Part shown: one piece after another, positions 44,843 to 54,986 of the stretch
Layout of the letters: each line of letters begins with the position of its first letter
How positions within the stretch are numbered: position 1 is the first letter of the stretch
Assembly: GCA_014529385.2 (NCBI GenBank)
Contig: CM043963.1
Coordinates: forward strand, 5,369,501 to 5,433,500
Length of the DNA: 64,000 bases
Reading direction: 5' to 3'
Source: Adiantum capillus-veneris
Lineage: Eukaryota > Streptophyta > Polypodiopsida > Polypodiales > Pteridaceae
The notes under the pieces: generated by a model
The model's input: the letters and a program-made list of their open reading frames with translations, nothing else
Database searches by the model: none
Told to the model about the DNA's origin: nothing
Translations under genes and position numbers: made by a program

Positions 44843-45587
44843 TGTAATAGAAATGGCCTATGAACTTTGAGAATAGTGGAGTTAAGAGAATTAGAGTGAG
44901 CATTTTTGTGAGATTACTTTGAGAACATAGGGGTGAACTTAATTGATGGTAGCAACATAAACATAGTACTTAATTAACTTGGCATGACCAGACTTTTGCA
45001 AGAGAGAGAGTATTAGAGAACATGACAATAGTTGAGGACCGAATTTACTTGGAGCCAATCTCCCCTCCAGAAGGCGTTTGTATTATAGATTCTCCCATCA
45101 AGAGAGTTGTTACAATACAATCTTTGTGTTCCTTGTGACCTTGGTGATGTCATGAAGATGGAAAGCTTCATGCATCACGAGCATAACATAAACTTTGCAA
45201 AAATCCTTAACTATCTCAAGCCTCAATCCCAAGGCCTCAAACACCTTCAAAGGTGGAGAGCTAGCAAGGAATGAGAGTAGGGAAGAGGAAGAAGAATCAT
45301 CCATAGGAGAAAGAAATAGTTCCTCACTTATCATCACTCTTGTTGCTTAGCATAGCATAATAGCATAGTAATGAAGTTGAAGAAGATGGAAAGCTTAAGC
45401 ATTGAAGCATGGATCTTGGTTGGATTTGCATTCCATAGTCAAGTGTATGGGTGTAGGCTCTCCACTTCTCAACAATCTTGGAGAAGGAGATGGAGCTCTT
45501 GCAATTTGTACTTCAAATAATGAGTGAGTGTGTGTGTGGTGTGTGTGTGTGTTGTGGAAGTATACCCCCCCCTCTCAAGCTTGGTCC

Positions 45588-45661
<74 letters not shown>

Positions 45662-46334
45662 TTATTTAATTAGATCATTTGGGATAGGTGTCCTCTTTTT
45701 CCTCTTTGAGAGAAAGAAGTTAATTATTTACTTTTATGCATATAAATTCTCATTGGACCCCTTTAAAGCCTATCCAATAGGATTCAAGCAGCACGTCATG
45801 AGGGCCACATGTGGAGAATTTTTCCATGTGTCTTTTATGCTTCTTAAGTCATTTGGTTTGAATTGAGGATTTAGTCAATCTATCATGGAAATCGTTTATG
45901 CCTCTTGAGAGTTTGTCTTTGAATTGAACACTTCGAGAACCTTAGTCATTTTAAGCATAAAAATCACCTCAAGCTTTAGGCAAGGTTCCCACAAACACTT
46001 TAAGCACTTTAGCAAGCCGACAAGCACCTCATGCTTGGGTAGGGTTCCCACCTCAAGGTCAGCCCTAGATTGCATACGGTCAAAGAACTTTTTAGCACTA
46101 ACTTTTGGAGGTCTTTAATGAAGCTAACCCTAAGGTCTTTAAGCTCCATTAGGTAGCATTTCTCTTTAACATACCAACTCTCATTTGGACCCCTTTACCT
46201 TGGTCATGTGTTGAGATAGATCCATAAGCACATGTCTATATTCTAACCCTTGTTCCTGTTTATTCCCCCACATTAAATGATGAGTTTAATATGAGAAAAT
46301 TATTTGGGTTGGTTATATATTAGATTTTGTGACA
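44843..46334 (-). repeat. Family A LTR shared by copies M2 and M1
   Basis: On the minus strand this runs from TGTCACAAAATC (46,334) to CTATTACA (44,843), about 1,492 bp. It is the 3' LTR of copy M2 and the 5' LTR of copy M1. A degenerate primer site (GCTATGATTTCAA on the plus strand) is at 44,830-44,842. It is diverged from the LTRs at 50,560 and 59,700 and contains a (CT)n expansion. Confidence 0.85.
45591..45658. repeat. (CT)n array inside the family A LTR
   Basis: About 68 bp of CT between TTGGTCCAC and CGTATTATT. The other family A LTRs have no such run at the matching place (about 51,315). Confidence 0.95.
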
Positions 46335-47156
46335 TCCTTTGTGTTTGAAAATCTAAGATATGAAGAGAGTTGCCATTTGTGTGCCTTAATAGTCTTTTTG
46401 ACAGGAATAAAGTGTGCTTGCTTTCTAAACCTATCAACTATTTTCCATATTCTCGTATTCCCATGGATAGAATTGGGTAATCCAAAGATAAAATCCATGG
46501 ATATACTCTCCCATGGGTGAATTTGGGATAGGAAATGTCTGGAGTAATCCTAGTTGCTTCCCTTCATCATACTTAGTCTTTTGGCATACTACACATTTTG
46601 ATACATACTCTTGTATGTCCACTTTCATGGTAGGCCAATAGAAGTACGTCTCTACTCCTCGAAGAGTAGGTTGAATGTCTCTATGCCCTGCATAGAGAGG
46701 AGCATGGGATTCATACATGACTTTCTCACGAAGAGAGTGGGTAACACATAGCCTATTGCCGTGGAGAAGATAACCATCCTGCAAGGTGAATGGTTTCTCT
46801 TTCTTCCTTAAATCAAGGGCTGACATTATGTCTCTAAAGTCAGGGTCAATAGCATATTCATATGTCATAAGAGAGAGATCATTGTGAGTTGCTATAGACA
46901 CCGCATTAAATTTTGGTCGTTGTGAAAGTGCATCAGCCACTTGATTGTGCTTATCAGCAACGGGAGAGATATGAAAATTAAATTGCAAAAGAAAATTTTC
47001 CCACCTCGTTTGTTTGTTGTAAAGCTTTGTTTGCGTCATCAAGTACTTGAGACTTTGATGGTCTATTTGTAAAATGAATGGAGTCCCCAGTAAATAGTAC
47101 TTCCATGTGTCTAGGACATGTAGCACAGCTAAAAGCTCTTTCTCATAAATTCCCAA
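46335..47156 (-). pseudogene. Family A RNase H end and integrase, C-terminally deleted (copy M2)
   Basis: The frame from 47,156 begins in RNase H (GIYEKELLAVLHVLDTWK) and passes LSQRP. It then enters the integrase zinc-binding domain (ESHAPLYAGHRD, then CVVCQKTKYD) over 240 codons. After a frameshift the catalytic core begins with MDFIFGLP (first Asp). After KKTIKAH the sequence runs almost directly into the LTR at 46,334. The rest of the integrase core, its C-terminal domain and the chromodomain-like tail are therefore deleted. Integrase would insert the DNA copy; this one cannot. Confidence 0.88.
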
Positions 47157-47371
47157 GATCCGTTGAGCCTGGGGCTCTTATATGCTATGGCATGCCCTTC
47201 TTGAAGCAAGTCTACTCCAAGTCAATCACCACAAGTATCACATTGGACCTCAAATGGCTTTGAAAGATGCGGAAGCATGAGGACTGGCTGGGAGGTAAGT
47301 TTCTCTTTGATCTTGTCAAACACACTTTTCTCCTTAGCATTCAATGAATACTTAAGTTCTTCTTTGTTAAG

Positions 47372-48070
47372 TCATGTAATGGTCCTGCTATTTGAAAAAA
47401 AAAAAACTATGAAGCGTCTATAGTATGCACACATACTAATAAAGCTTCTTAGCTCATGTAGATTCCTTGGATTGGGCCATGCTTTTATTACCTCCAACTT
47501 TGATGGATCCATTCGAATACCATCTTGAGAGATAATATGACCTAAGTATTGAATATCTTGAAGGAAAAATTCGCTTTTCTTTTGATTGAAAAAAAGCTTG
47601 TTGTCCCTCAATGCATGAAAAATCACTTGGAGATGTTGCTTGTGTTCCTCCAAGGACTTGGAGTAGATGATGCCAGTGATTTTGCAGTAGAGTCTAAAGA
47701 TTTTCTCCATTGAAGGATTGAACGTGGCTAGTGCATTGGCCAAGCCAAAAGGCATGATTAGATATTCATAAAGACCAAACGTTGTACGAAACGTGGTCTT
47801 TAGGATATCTTCATCCACTATCCTTATTTGATGATAGCCACTTTTAAGGTCAATCCTACTTAAGTAGGTGGAGCCTTGTAGCTTATCAAACAGATCTTTT
47901 ACCTGAGGCATGGGAAATCTATTTTTGATAGTGACATGGTTTAGTGCGCGATAGTCCACACACATACGGTATGTACCATCTTTCTTTTGCACTAAAAGGA
48001 CTGGAGAACAAAAGGGAAAGGAGCTAGGCCTCAGCATCCCTTTGTCTACCAATTCTTGTACTTGCCTCAT
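47372..48070 (-). pseudogene. Family A reverse transcriptase lacking its catalytic box (copy M2)
   Basis: A 232-codon frame with [37 protein letters not shown] and YLGHIISQDG. Where copy M1 has NGVFFDDTIIYSKS, this copy reads ITGIIYSKS, an in-frame deletion that removes the FFDD box with the two catalytic aspartates. The enzyme would be inactive even though the frame is open. The part above 47,837 lies in the left arm of the large inverted repeat. Confidence 0.9.
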
Positions 48071-48708
48071 GATCTCCTCTTGTTGAGCTTGGGAAACTCC
48101 AAAAGGAGGCTTGTTAGACAGTGAGCTTCCTGGTAGAGCTCAATTCGATGGTCATCATGCCCTCGTTTTGGAGGTAAGTCCATAGGGATATCATCGATGA
48201 ACACATGTTGAAATCCTTTAAGAAAATTAGACGAGTCTAACTCTTCTTGATTCCTACCATTTACATTTGATGAAACATTAGTACCTTTTTGGGACTCTTT
48301 GATAGAAATCATGTACATAGAAATTGAGCACTTCATTGATTTATCAAAATCAAGAGGATTTACAAGTGGTATAGTACGACCAGACTCACTGGCATCTATA
48401 TACATGTTCTTTCCCCTGTAGGCAAAGTAGATTATCCTTTCAGAGAACTTCATGTTGGCAGTTATGGGGTTGAACCATGGTGCCCCTAGGATAGCATCCT
48501 CATGTTGAGAAGAGAAGAAAAAGTCTTCTTTGTCGACATAGCTTTGGACATGAAGTCTCAACTTCCCAATCAAGGGAGTAATAGAGGCTTGCTGTCCCTT
48601 GAAAGCTGTGTCGGCTGTTACAGTATCTCCTACCTCAAAAGCTTGAATGCACAACTTGGTGGCCAAATCCATTGATATGAAGTTGTGAGTAGAGCCAGGG
48701 TCAAACAA
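48067..48708 (-). pseudogene. Family A protease and linker (copy M2)
   Basis: A 213-codon open frame beginning FDPGSTHNFISMDLATKL, a retropepsin-like active site with Pro in place of Ser/Thr. It continues GAPWFNPI and ends KLNKRRS at the border with the reverse transcriptase frame, which overlaps it by 4 bp in a different frame. Retropepsin normally works as a dimer to process gag-pol. Identical in the right arm apart from one single-base indel. Confidence 0.88.
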
Positions 48709-48728
48709 GATGACGGCATCATGCTCCC

Positions 48729-49157
48729 TTACCTTTCCCCAAGCATAGGAGAGAGGTGATCCTTTGCAATGAAATCCTCTTTTGGAGCTTCTATGGTGGA
48801 AGCTCTAGGTGTCTCATTGCGGACATTTCTCTTGGAGCAAGAACGATAGCCATGTCCTTGCTCCCCACACTTAAAACATTTATGGTCCTTGCAAAAAGCT
48901 TCAAGCTCTTCAGGAGAGAGTTTGTTTTTACCTCTGCAAACTCTCTTCTCCTTGGACCAATTATTTTTGTTGTTATAATTACGTTGGGAAGAATTTAGGG
49001 CATTGGTTTTCCCCTTTTCATCACTCTTGTCTTTGTTCTCCATGGGCTTGACATTCTGTCTAGCCCCTTGTTGGAAATTGATGCACGAAGCAACCATGGT
49101 GTGGTGGATTACTTTGGTGATAGCACCAGACCATTGAGAGTTGACGTACTCCGCCAT
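48729..49157 (-). pseudogene. Family A gag C-terminus with zinc knuckle (copy M2)
   Basis: A 142-codon frame. Residues 94-107 are CFKCGEQGHGYRSC, a CX2CX4HX4C zinc knuckle, in a Lys/Asn-rich context. The frame is identical to 62,679-63,107 in the right arm. It would bind element RNA during packaging. It is separated from the earlier gag parts by frameshifts. Confidence 0.9.
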
Positions 49158-49445
49158 CTCTTCACGTAATCTCGCACAGAATTGTTCCTTTTGCTCAAAA
49201 AAAGTCTATCTTTTGACAGATAGTAGCCTTGAGATGTAAATGCCAAAACTTGTATACATATTTGTGGATAGACTCATGGGAGAGAAGCTTCAAACTGCGC
49301 AATTCCGTAAGCACTTTGTCCTTTGCATCGCTTGCAAGGAATTACTCCATGATGGAAACTCATAGAGTTTTCCATGTTATTGGGGCTTCGTTGTTGCCAC
49401 GAAGGCTAGCCCACCATTGACGAGCCAATTTATGGAAGTGCACAG

Positions 49446-50147
49446 CTACATAATGTAGCTTGGAGGACTCCTTGAAGCCCTCATCTCCAAAGGCCTGAAG
49501 GCCATTACTTTGTCAGTAGCACCAAAGGTGCCATCATAGGTGAGAAAAGAGATACTCTTTCCTCCCTCTTTGAAATTCTTGAGCTTTTGTGACCTTATCC
49601 AGGCAGGGTAAGATTTTCTATGTCCTCCCCTCTTGTATTCTCTATGAGAATAGCCATAGCTTTCGTCGCAAGAGGAGGAAGGTGAAGAAGAAGGAGAATA
49701 GGTCGACCTCTTTCTTGCCCTTTTCTTCCTTTGTTTCCTCTCTTCCCTTTCGCAGTGACAAGGAGAAGGAGTGTGGGTTGACCGTTTCCTCTTGGGAGGA
49801 GTTGGAGACCGTCTAGACCACCGTCTTTGTGGAGCCACATCTTCAGAGGAACTTAGGGATTCATTACTTTCTTGTTCTTTGGATTCCTCCTCTCATATGG
49901 GGGAGAGTCTTCTTTTGGGGGTCTCATCAAGAGGCCTCCTAAGCTCTCTCTCCTCTCGGAGAGGAAGGGAAACCCCATAAGCACGAAGTTGTTGAGTAAC
50001 TTCGGCTTGCAAAGTAGGGTTGCCCACAGCTTGCTGCAACCTAGTAACAAGATAACTGAAAAACATGGGGGTATCATCATTAGCACCTTCATATGCAAAA
50101 TCAAAGTTATCAATGTTTGTTCTACTCTCTTGGTTATGTTCACCCAT
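49446..50147 (-). pseudogene. Family A gag N-terminal part (copy M2)
   Basis: The ATG at 50,147 (MGEHNQESR) opens an 85-codon frame ending near 49,893. A shifted frame (49,838-49,446) carries the Arg/Ser-rich block (KRKRSTHTPSP and SPSSSPSSS) and a segment ending SRSPPSYIM. A further shifted stretch down to 49,160 includes ARQWWASL, the characteristic Trp pair of Ty3 gag. The start was chosen because it is the first ATG in the conserved frame after the primer site. Confidence 0.82.
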
Positions 50148-50545
50148 GTTAACAAAAATTGTGTGTTTACTTAGTGTATTCTTTGGCAATTCAAAACCTT
50201 ATTGCTACTCCTCTTAGCCTTGAAAACCAACACTTAAGTATCTACACCCACGTCTCAAATTGGTTAATTATAGAGAGTAGTGGAGTGGGTCTAATATTGC
50301 AAAATTGCAGAGGGATAGCTCCTTTCAAACTTCTTATGGCTCAATAATGGTAAAGCCATAGGCAAGTCTAAAAAGACCCCATTATTAAGACCAAAGCTCC
50401 TGCGGTGTGCACCATGTCCCACGTAGTGGGCTCAACAAAATCGATAATAGATCCCACTCCCACTTACCCTAATAGAATTAACAAAATCAACCATTAATAG
50501 GCTACTTAAGGACCTCTATTCTTAAGCAAGAAAAGAGAAACCAAA

Positions 50546-50559
50546 TGCTCTGATATCAA
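50546..50559 (-). other. Primer-binding site of copy M2
   Basis: On the minus strand TTGATATCAGAGCA follows the LTR end directly. It differs by one base from the canonical tRNA-iMet site TGGTATCAGAGC. Confidence 0.75.
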
Positions 50560-52135
50560 TGTAATGGAAATGGTTGTAATGGAATTAGCCTATTAACTTG
50601 AGAGTAGCAGTAATTAGAGAGAGTACTTTTGTGAAATTACTTTGTGAACATAGCGGGTGAACATAATTGAAGGGATCAACATAAACATAGAATTTAGTTA
50701 ACTTGGCATGAACAATAATTTTGCAAGGGAGAGAATTTAGAGAACATGAAAACAGTTGAGGACCGGATTTATGTGGACTTGGTCCCCCCTCCACGGTCCC
50801 CCCTCCAGTTGTATTATGATTTCTCCCATCAAGAGAGACTTGTTACAATACAATCTTTGTGTTCTTTGTGACCTAGGTGATGCAATGAAGATGGAAATTT
50901 TCATGCATCACGAGCATAACATAAACTTTGAGGAAAGCATTAACTATCCAAGCCTCAGTCCCAAGACCTCAAACACCTTCGAGGTTGGACAGAGCTAGCA
51001 AGGAATGAGGGTAGGGAAGAGGAAGAAGAAACATTTCATAGGAGAAAGAATTATTCCTCACTTATCATCACTCTTCTTGCTAGCATACATAATAGCATAG
51101 TAATGAAGATGGAGAAGATGGCAAGCTTAAGCATTGAAGCATGGCCCTTGGTTGCATTTGCATTCCATAGCCAAGAGTGTTGGTGTAGGCTCTCAACCTC
51201 TCTACTTGCTTGGGGAAGAAGAGGGCACTCTTGCACTTTTCACTTCACACAATGAGAATTTGTGTGAGTGTGTGTGGGAGAGTATACCCCCTAAGCAAGC
51301 CCCCTACTTGCTTTGGTCGACCCCCCCTTGTAGCTCATGCTTGAAGCTCATTGGACCCTTCCACGCCTAGCCAATCACAAGCAAAAGTCATACCAAGAAA
51401 CAAGGGTAGCCTTGGGACAAGTGTCCCCCTTGAGAGGGCTTTATAAATGCTAAAACAATTAATTAAATCCACTAATTTATGATTGGACCCCTTGGAAGGC
51501 CAACCAATAGGCTTTAGGCACAGCATGAGGGTAACCTAGCTAGGGGATTTAGATGTGTCCTACTTGCCCCTTGGCCAAGGGGTGCCCTTTGGGAGAGAGA
51601 GTGGTCAAGCAACCACACCCCCCTTCTTGCATGGCTCGCCTTCTCCTTGTAGGTATTCATTTTGACTTTTGTGCCACCTCAAGTCCCTCAACCTTGGGCC
51701 TAGTTCTCACCACAAGCTTGGCTCTTAAGCCCCTCAAGATTGGATTGGTTCTCACCCTCAAGTACAACCCTAGCATCTCAAGCACCTCAAGCATCTCAAG
51801 CATCTCAGTCATCAGGTATGTCAAGCACCTTAAGCTTGGACCGGGTTCCACCTCAAGTACAGCCCTAGCTTACCTAAGGTCAAAGGACTTTTAACACTAA
51901 CTATTGGAGGTCTTCAATGAAGCTAACCCTAAGGTCTTTATGCTCCCCTCATTAGCCTTGCTCTTTGATAGACCATCTCTCATTTGGGCCCCATTACCAT
52001 TGGCCCCATGTTGAGATAGATCTATAAGCACATGTCTATATCCTAACCCTTGTTCCCGTTTATTCTCCCACATTAAATGATCACTTTTAATATGAGAAAA
52101 TCATTTGGATTGGTTAGATATTAGATTTTATGACA
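50560..52135 (-). repeat. Family A LTR, left arm
   Basis: About 1,576 bp, from TGTCATAAAATC (52,135) to CCATTACA (50,560) on the minus strand. It is the mirror copy of 59,700-61,274. It forms the 3' LTR of fragment M3 and the 5' LTR of copy M2. A purine tract (AAGAGAGAGCAA on the minus strand) lies just outside its start. Confidence 0.9.
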
Positions 52136-52586
52136 TTGCTCTCTCTTGAAATCATAGTTGTCCTTGACTATGAGGTAGAAGAGATAAAGTCTTAGTCATT
52201 AGTCAATCTTACTTAGCAAGTAGAGGATCCCTTTTTACCCTACGACATCTTTCCAAGATGGATGACTAATCCATTTGGTGCTTGGGAGACGTAGCTGCCG
52301 CAATCATGTCTATTCCTTAGTCCATTTTGTTCTCCCTAAGTAGAGTGACAATTTCTACCTTGTGTTTGAGAGACGTCGTCATCACAAACATGATTCTAAG
52401 CATGCATTCTATTTAAATTTGTGCACAATTAAAAAGAGAACTAGTCTTATAAGACAAAAACATGGGTCATTAAAAGAGATTTGTAAATTTTCATACTCTA
52501 ATGTAGCATTGTAAGCATTGACAATTTCATACTATCCTTAAGCTGTATTCCTTACATCCATCTAGAATCTTCAAAAGGATAATTTT

Positions 52587-53869
52587 TTAACTTAATAAGA
52601 TATCGTCGGATAATCTTACCATGTCGTAGTACCTTGTCTTCATACCAAAGGATAGCTTTGGGTTGTAGCACCTCTTCTGGTCTTCAACTTCGGGAGGGTC
52701 GTCAATAATTGGTTCGCTAGGTGGATCTCCTTTGTAGAGCTTGAGTAGGCTCATGTGAAAAGCATTGTGTATGAGCCAATGGCTGGGAAACTTGATTTGG
52801 TAAGCCGTCTCATTAATAGGTTTCAAGATTTGGAAAGGACCATAGTATCTTTTTGCTAGCTTAGCATAATACTTTTGATGGCCCGTAGGATTTTGCCCGT
52901 CGTTTGCCTTAATCGAGCCTTAGGAAACTTAAGTAAGACCCAATCATTTTCTTTGAATGTTAAGGCCCTTCTATGCTTGTCAGAATCAGCTTTTTGCCTT
53001 TGTTGAGAGATGGATATAGCCTCCTTAATCTTTTGAAAAGATTCTTGTAGGTCACGGCTATACTCATCTGCAATGAAGATCTTCCCATGTACTTTGAGTA
53101 GCAAGGGACTTTTAGGTCTTCTTTCAATGATCTCAAAAGGTTCTTTTCCCGTCGAAGTATGTACAGTATTATTGTAGGCATACTCTACAAGAGGTAAGTA
53201 CTTTGCCCATTGTGAGCGTTGATCTACTTCGGTAACATAATTCTTGAGTAGTCGAGTATCGTAAGATTGGCTATCTCACTTTGGCCATCTGTTTGTGGGT
53301 GATAGGGTGAAGAGAAATTCAATCTTGTTCCTAGATTTTCAAAGAGACCTTTCCAAAAATTGCTGGTCATTCTAGGATCTCTATCTGACACGATGGATGT
53401 TGGTAATCCATGGTGTTTGAAAATCTAAGATATGAAGAGATTTGCCATTTGGTGTGCCTTAATAGTCCTTTTGACAGGAATAAAGTGTGCTTGCTTGCTA
53501 AACCTGTCAACTATTGTCCATATTCCCGTATTCCCATGGATAGACTTGGGTAATCCAAAGATGAAATCCATGGATATACTCTCCCATGGTGAATTTGGGA
53601 TAGGCAATGACTGGAGTAATCCAAGCTGCTTCCCTCTATCATACTTGGTCTTTTGGCATACTACGCATTTTGAAATATACTCTTGTATGTTCACTTTCAT
53701 GGTAGACCAATAGAAATACATCTCTACTCCTCAAATAGTAGGTTGAATACCTCTATGCCCCGCATAGGGAGGAGCATGGGATTCATACATAACTTTCTCA
53801 CGAAGGGAATGGGTAACACATAGCCTATTTCCGTGGAGAAGATAACCATCCTGCAAGGTGAATGGTTCC

Positions 53870-53870
<1 letters not shown>
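52587..53870 (-). pseudogene. Family A integrase, 3' fragment (copy M3)
   Basis: Starting at the poly-C junction, the minus strand reads EEPFTLQDGYLLHG. It continues through the integrase zinc-binding domain (ESHAPPYAGHRG, CVVCQ), the catalytic core (MDFIFGLP; later a TDGQSE region), a basic linker and [12 protein letters not shown]. The end is a chromodomain-like tail reaching about 52,560. A stop (TGA) and frameshifts break it. It mirrors 57,963-59,282. All upstream parts are replaced by the poly-C tract. Confidence 0.9.
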
Positions 53871-53930
<60 letters not shown>

Positions 53931-53951
53931 TCCCCCCCCCCCCCCCCCCCC

Positions 53952-54012
<61 letters not shown>
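53871..54012. repeat. 142-bp poly-C tract with a few T interruptions
   Basis: Almost pure C, interrupted only by CTCCT and CT. It lies exactly between family A integrase sequence and LINE endonuclease sequence, and it marks the inner end of the left arm of the inverted repeat. The minus-strand frame 54,507-53,731 reads straight through it as a Gly run. Confidence 0.97.
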
Positions 54013-54013
<1 letters not shown>

Positions 54014-54986
54014 TTATCTTTCTTGAGTTGTAAGTGTAATGGCATGTGATCGGAGAGGCTTTTTGTTGAGATTACATTCATCTCTAACGTCGATGAGATC
54101 CAGTCAGCTTGATGAGAGCAGTAGCATCTGTCCAGTCGGGAGGCAGTGTGGGCATAGTAAAGGCTTGTGTAGGTGAATCCAGGCATGGTGTTCCATGGGC
54201 CCACTTCCCACAAGTCAATCATAGCCCACTTCTCACATAAGCTCAACCATTTAGACTTTTCTGAGCCAGCTAGTATACTAGTGGAGCCTGTTCTGTCCTT
54301 GCTTTTCTTGACCATATTGAAATCTCCAACCATCAGCCACTCCCCTTCGATCGGAGTATCCGTGAGCTGCATCCACAGTTTAGCTCTATCCTTTGCGTTA
54401 CAAGGGCCGTAAACATTTACTATGGTGATAGAACACCATATTAGTGAATTTGAGAATTTTCCAATTCCCACTTTCAAAATGAGCTTAAGATTTGACCACA
54501 TGGACAAATCTTAGCCAAAGTTTTGAGAGCATGGCTCGAAAGATCTTTTCAAGTACTACCTTGTGGAAGAGTTGGCCTTAAAAACTCGTTTGAGATTTGT
54601 CCATTTGGCCAAATCTTTAAGACATTGGTGATCCCCAAATTGTCTCTAAAGTCTCAAACTCTCTAATATTTTGTTATAGGTTGACTGTCCCTTCTAATTC
54701 TAACACCAAGGACTTGTCCGGAGGGGTGGTTTAGAACCATCTTTGGCTCCAAATCTTTGTTAGCAATGAACAAGACACCATTGAAACCGTCACTTCCTTT
54801 CCCATAAAAGATAAGTATTTTTTCTACAACCGATTTTCTCTTGCTACGAGCATCCAAATGGTGCTCTTGGATGGCCCAACAATTGACTGCCTTCTCTTTC
54901 TTCACTTCTTCCCAGAAGAGAGTGCCCTTCTTCTGGGTTTTTAATCCCTTCATGTTCCAAGATTGAATAGAGAGAGTATCCATCAT
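54013..54986 (-). pseudogene. L1-type LINE ORF2: endonuclease domain only
   Basis: The ATG at 54,986 overlaps the ORF1 stop in ATGA. The first piece (54,986-54,663) has SWNMKGL and IQEHHLD, matching the metal-binding N-terminal motifs of L1 endonucleases. After a disrupted segment (about 54,660-54,480) the second piece has VNVYGP, VGDFNM, SRLDRCY and SDHMPL, the remaining catalytic motifs in order. The sequence then ends abruptly in the poly-C tract, before any reverse transcriptase. This nuclease nicks target DNA to prime reverse transcription. The disrupted segment contains two near-palindromes and may be a small insertion. Confidence 0.88.

Larger units (their letters stand above)
47837..53870 (-). 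repeat. Left arm of large inverted repeat
   Basis: About 6,034 bp whose reverse complement is 57,963-64,000. Paired coordinates sum to 111,833-111,837 throughout (for example 53,425 with 58,408, 51,335 with 60,500, and 48,067 with 63,770). The outer limit is only the window end. Long translated pieces are identical between arms, and the differences I found are nearly all single-base indels in short homopolymers. Confidence 0.97.

Noticed and set aside
53833-54049. Plus-strand frames of about 60 prolines
   Set aside because: They are poly-C read in frame, with no gene context.
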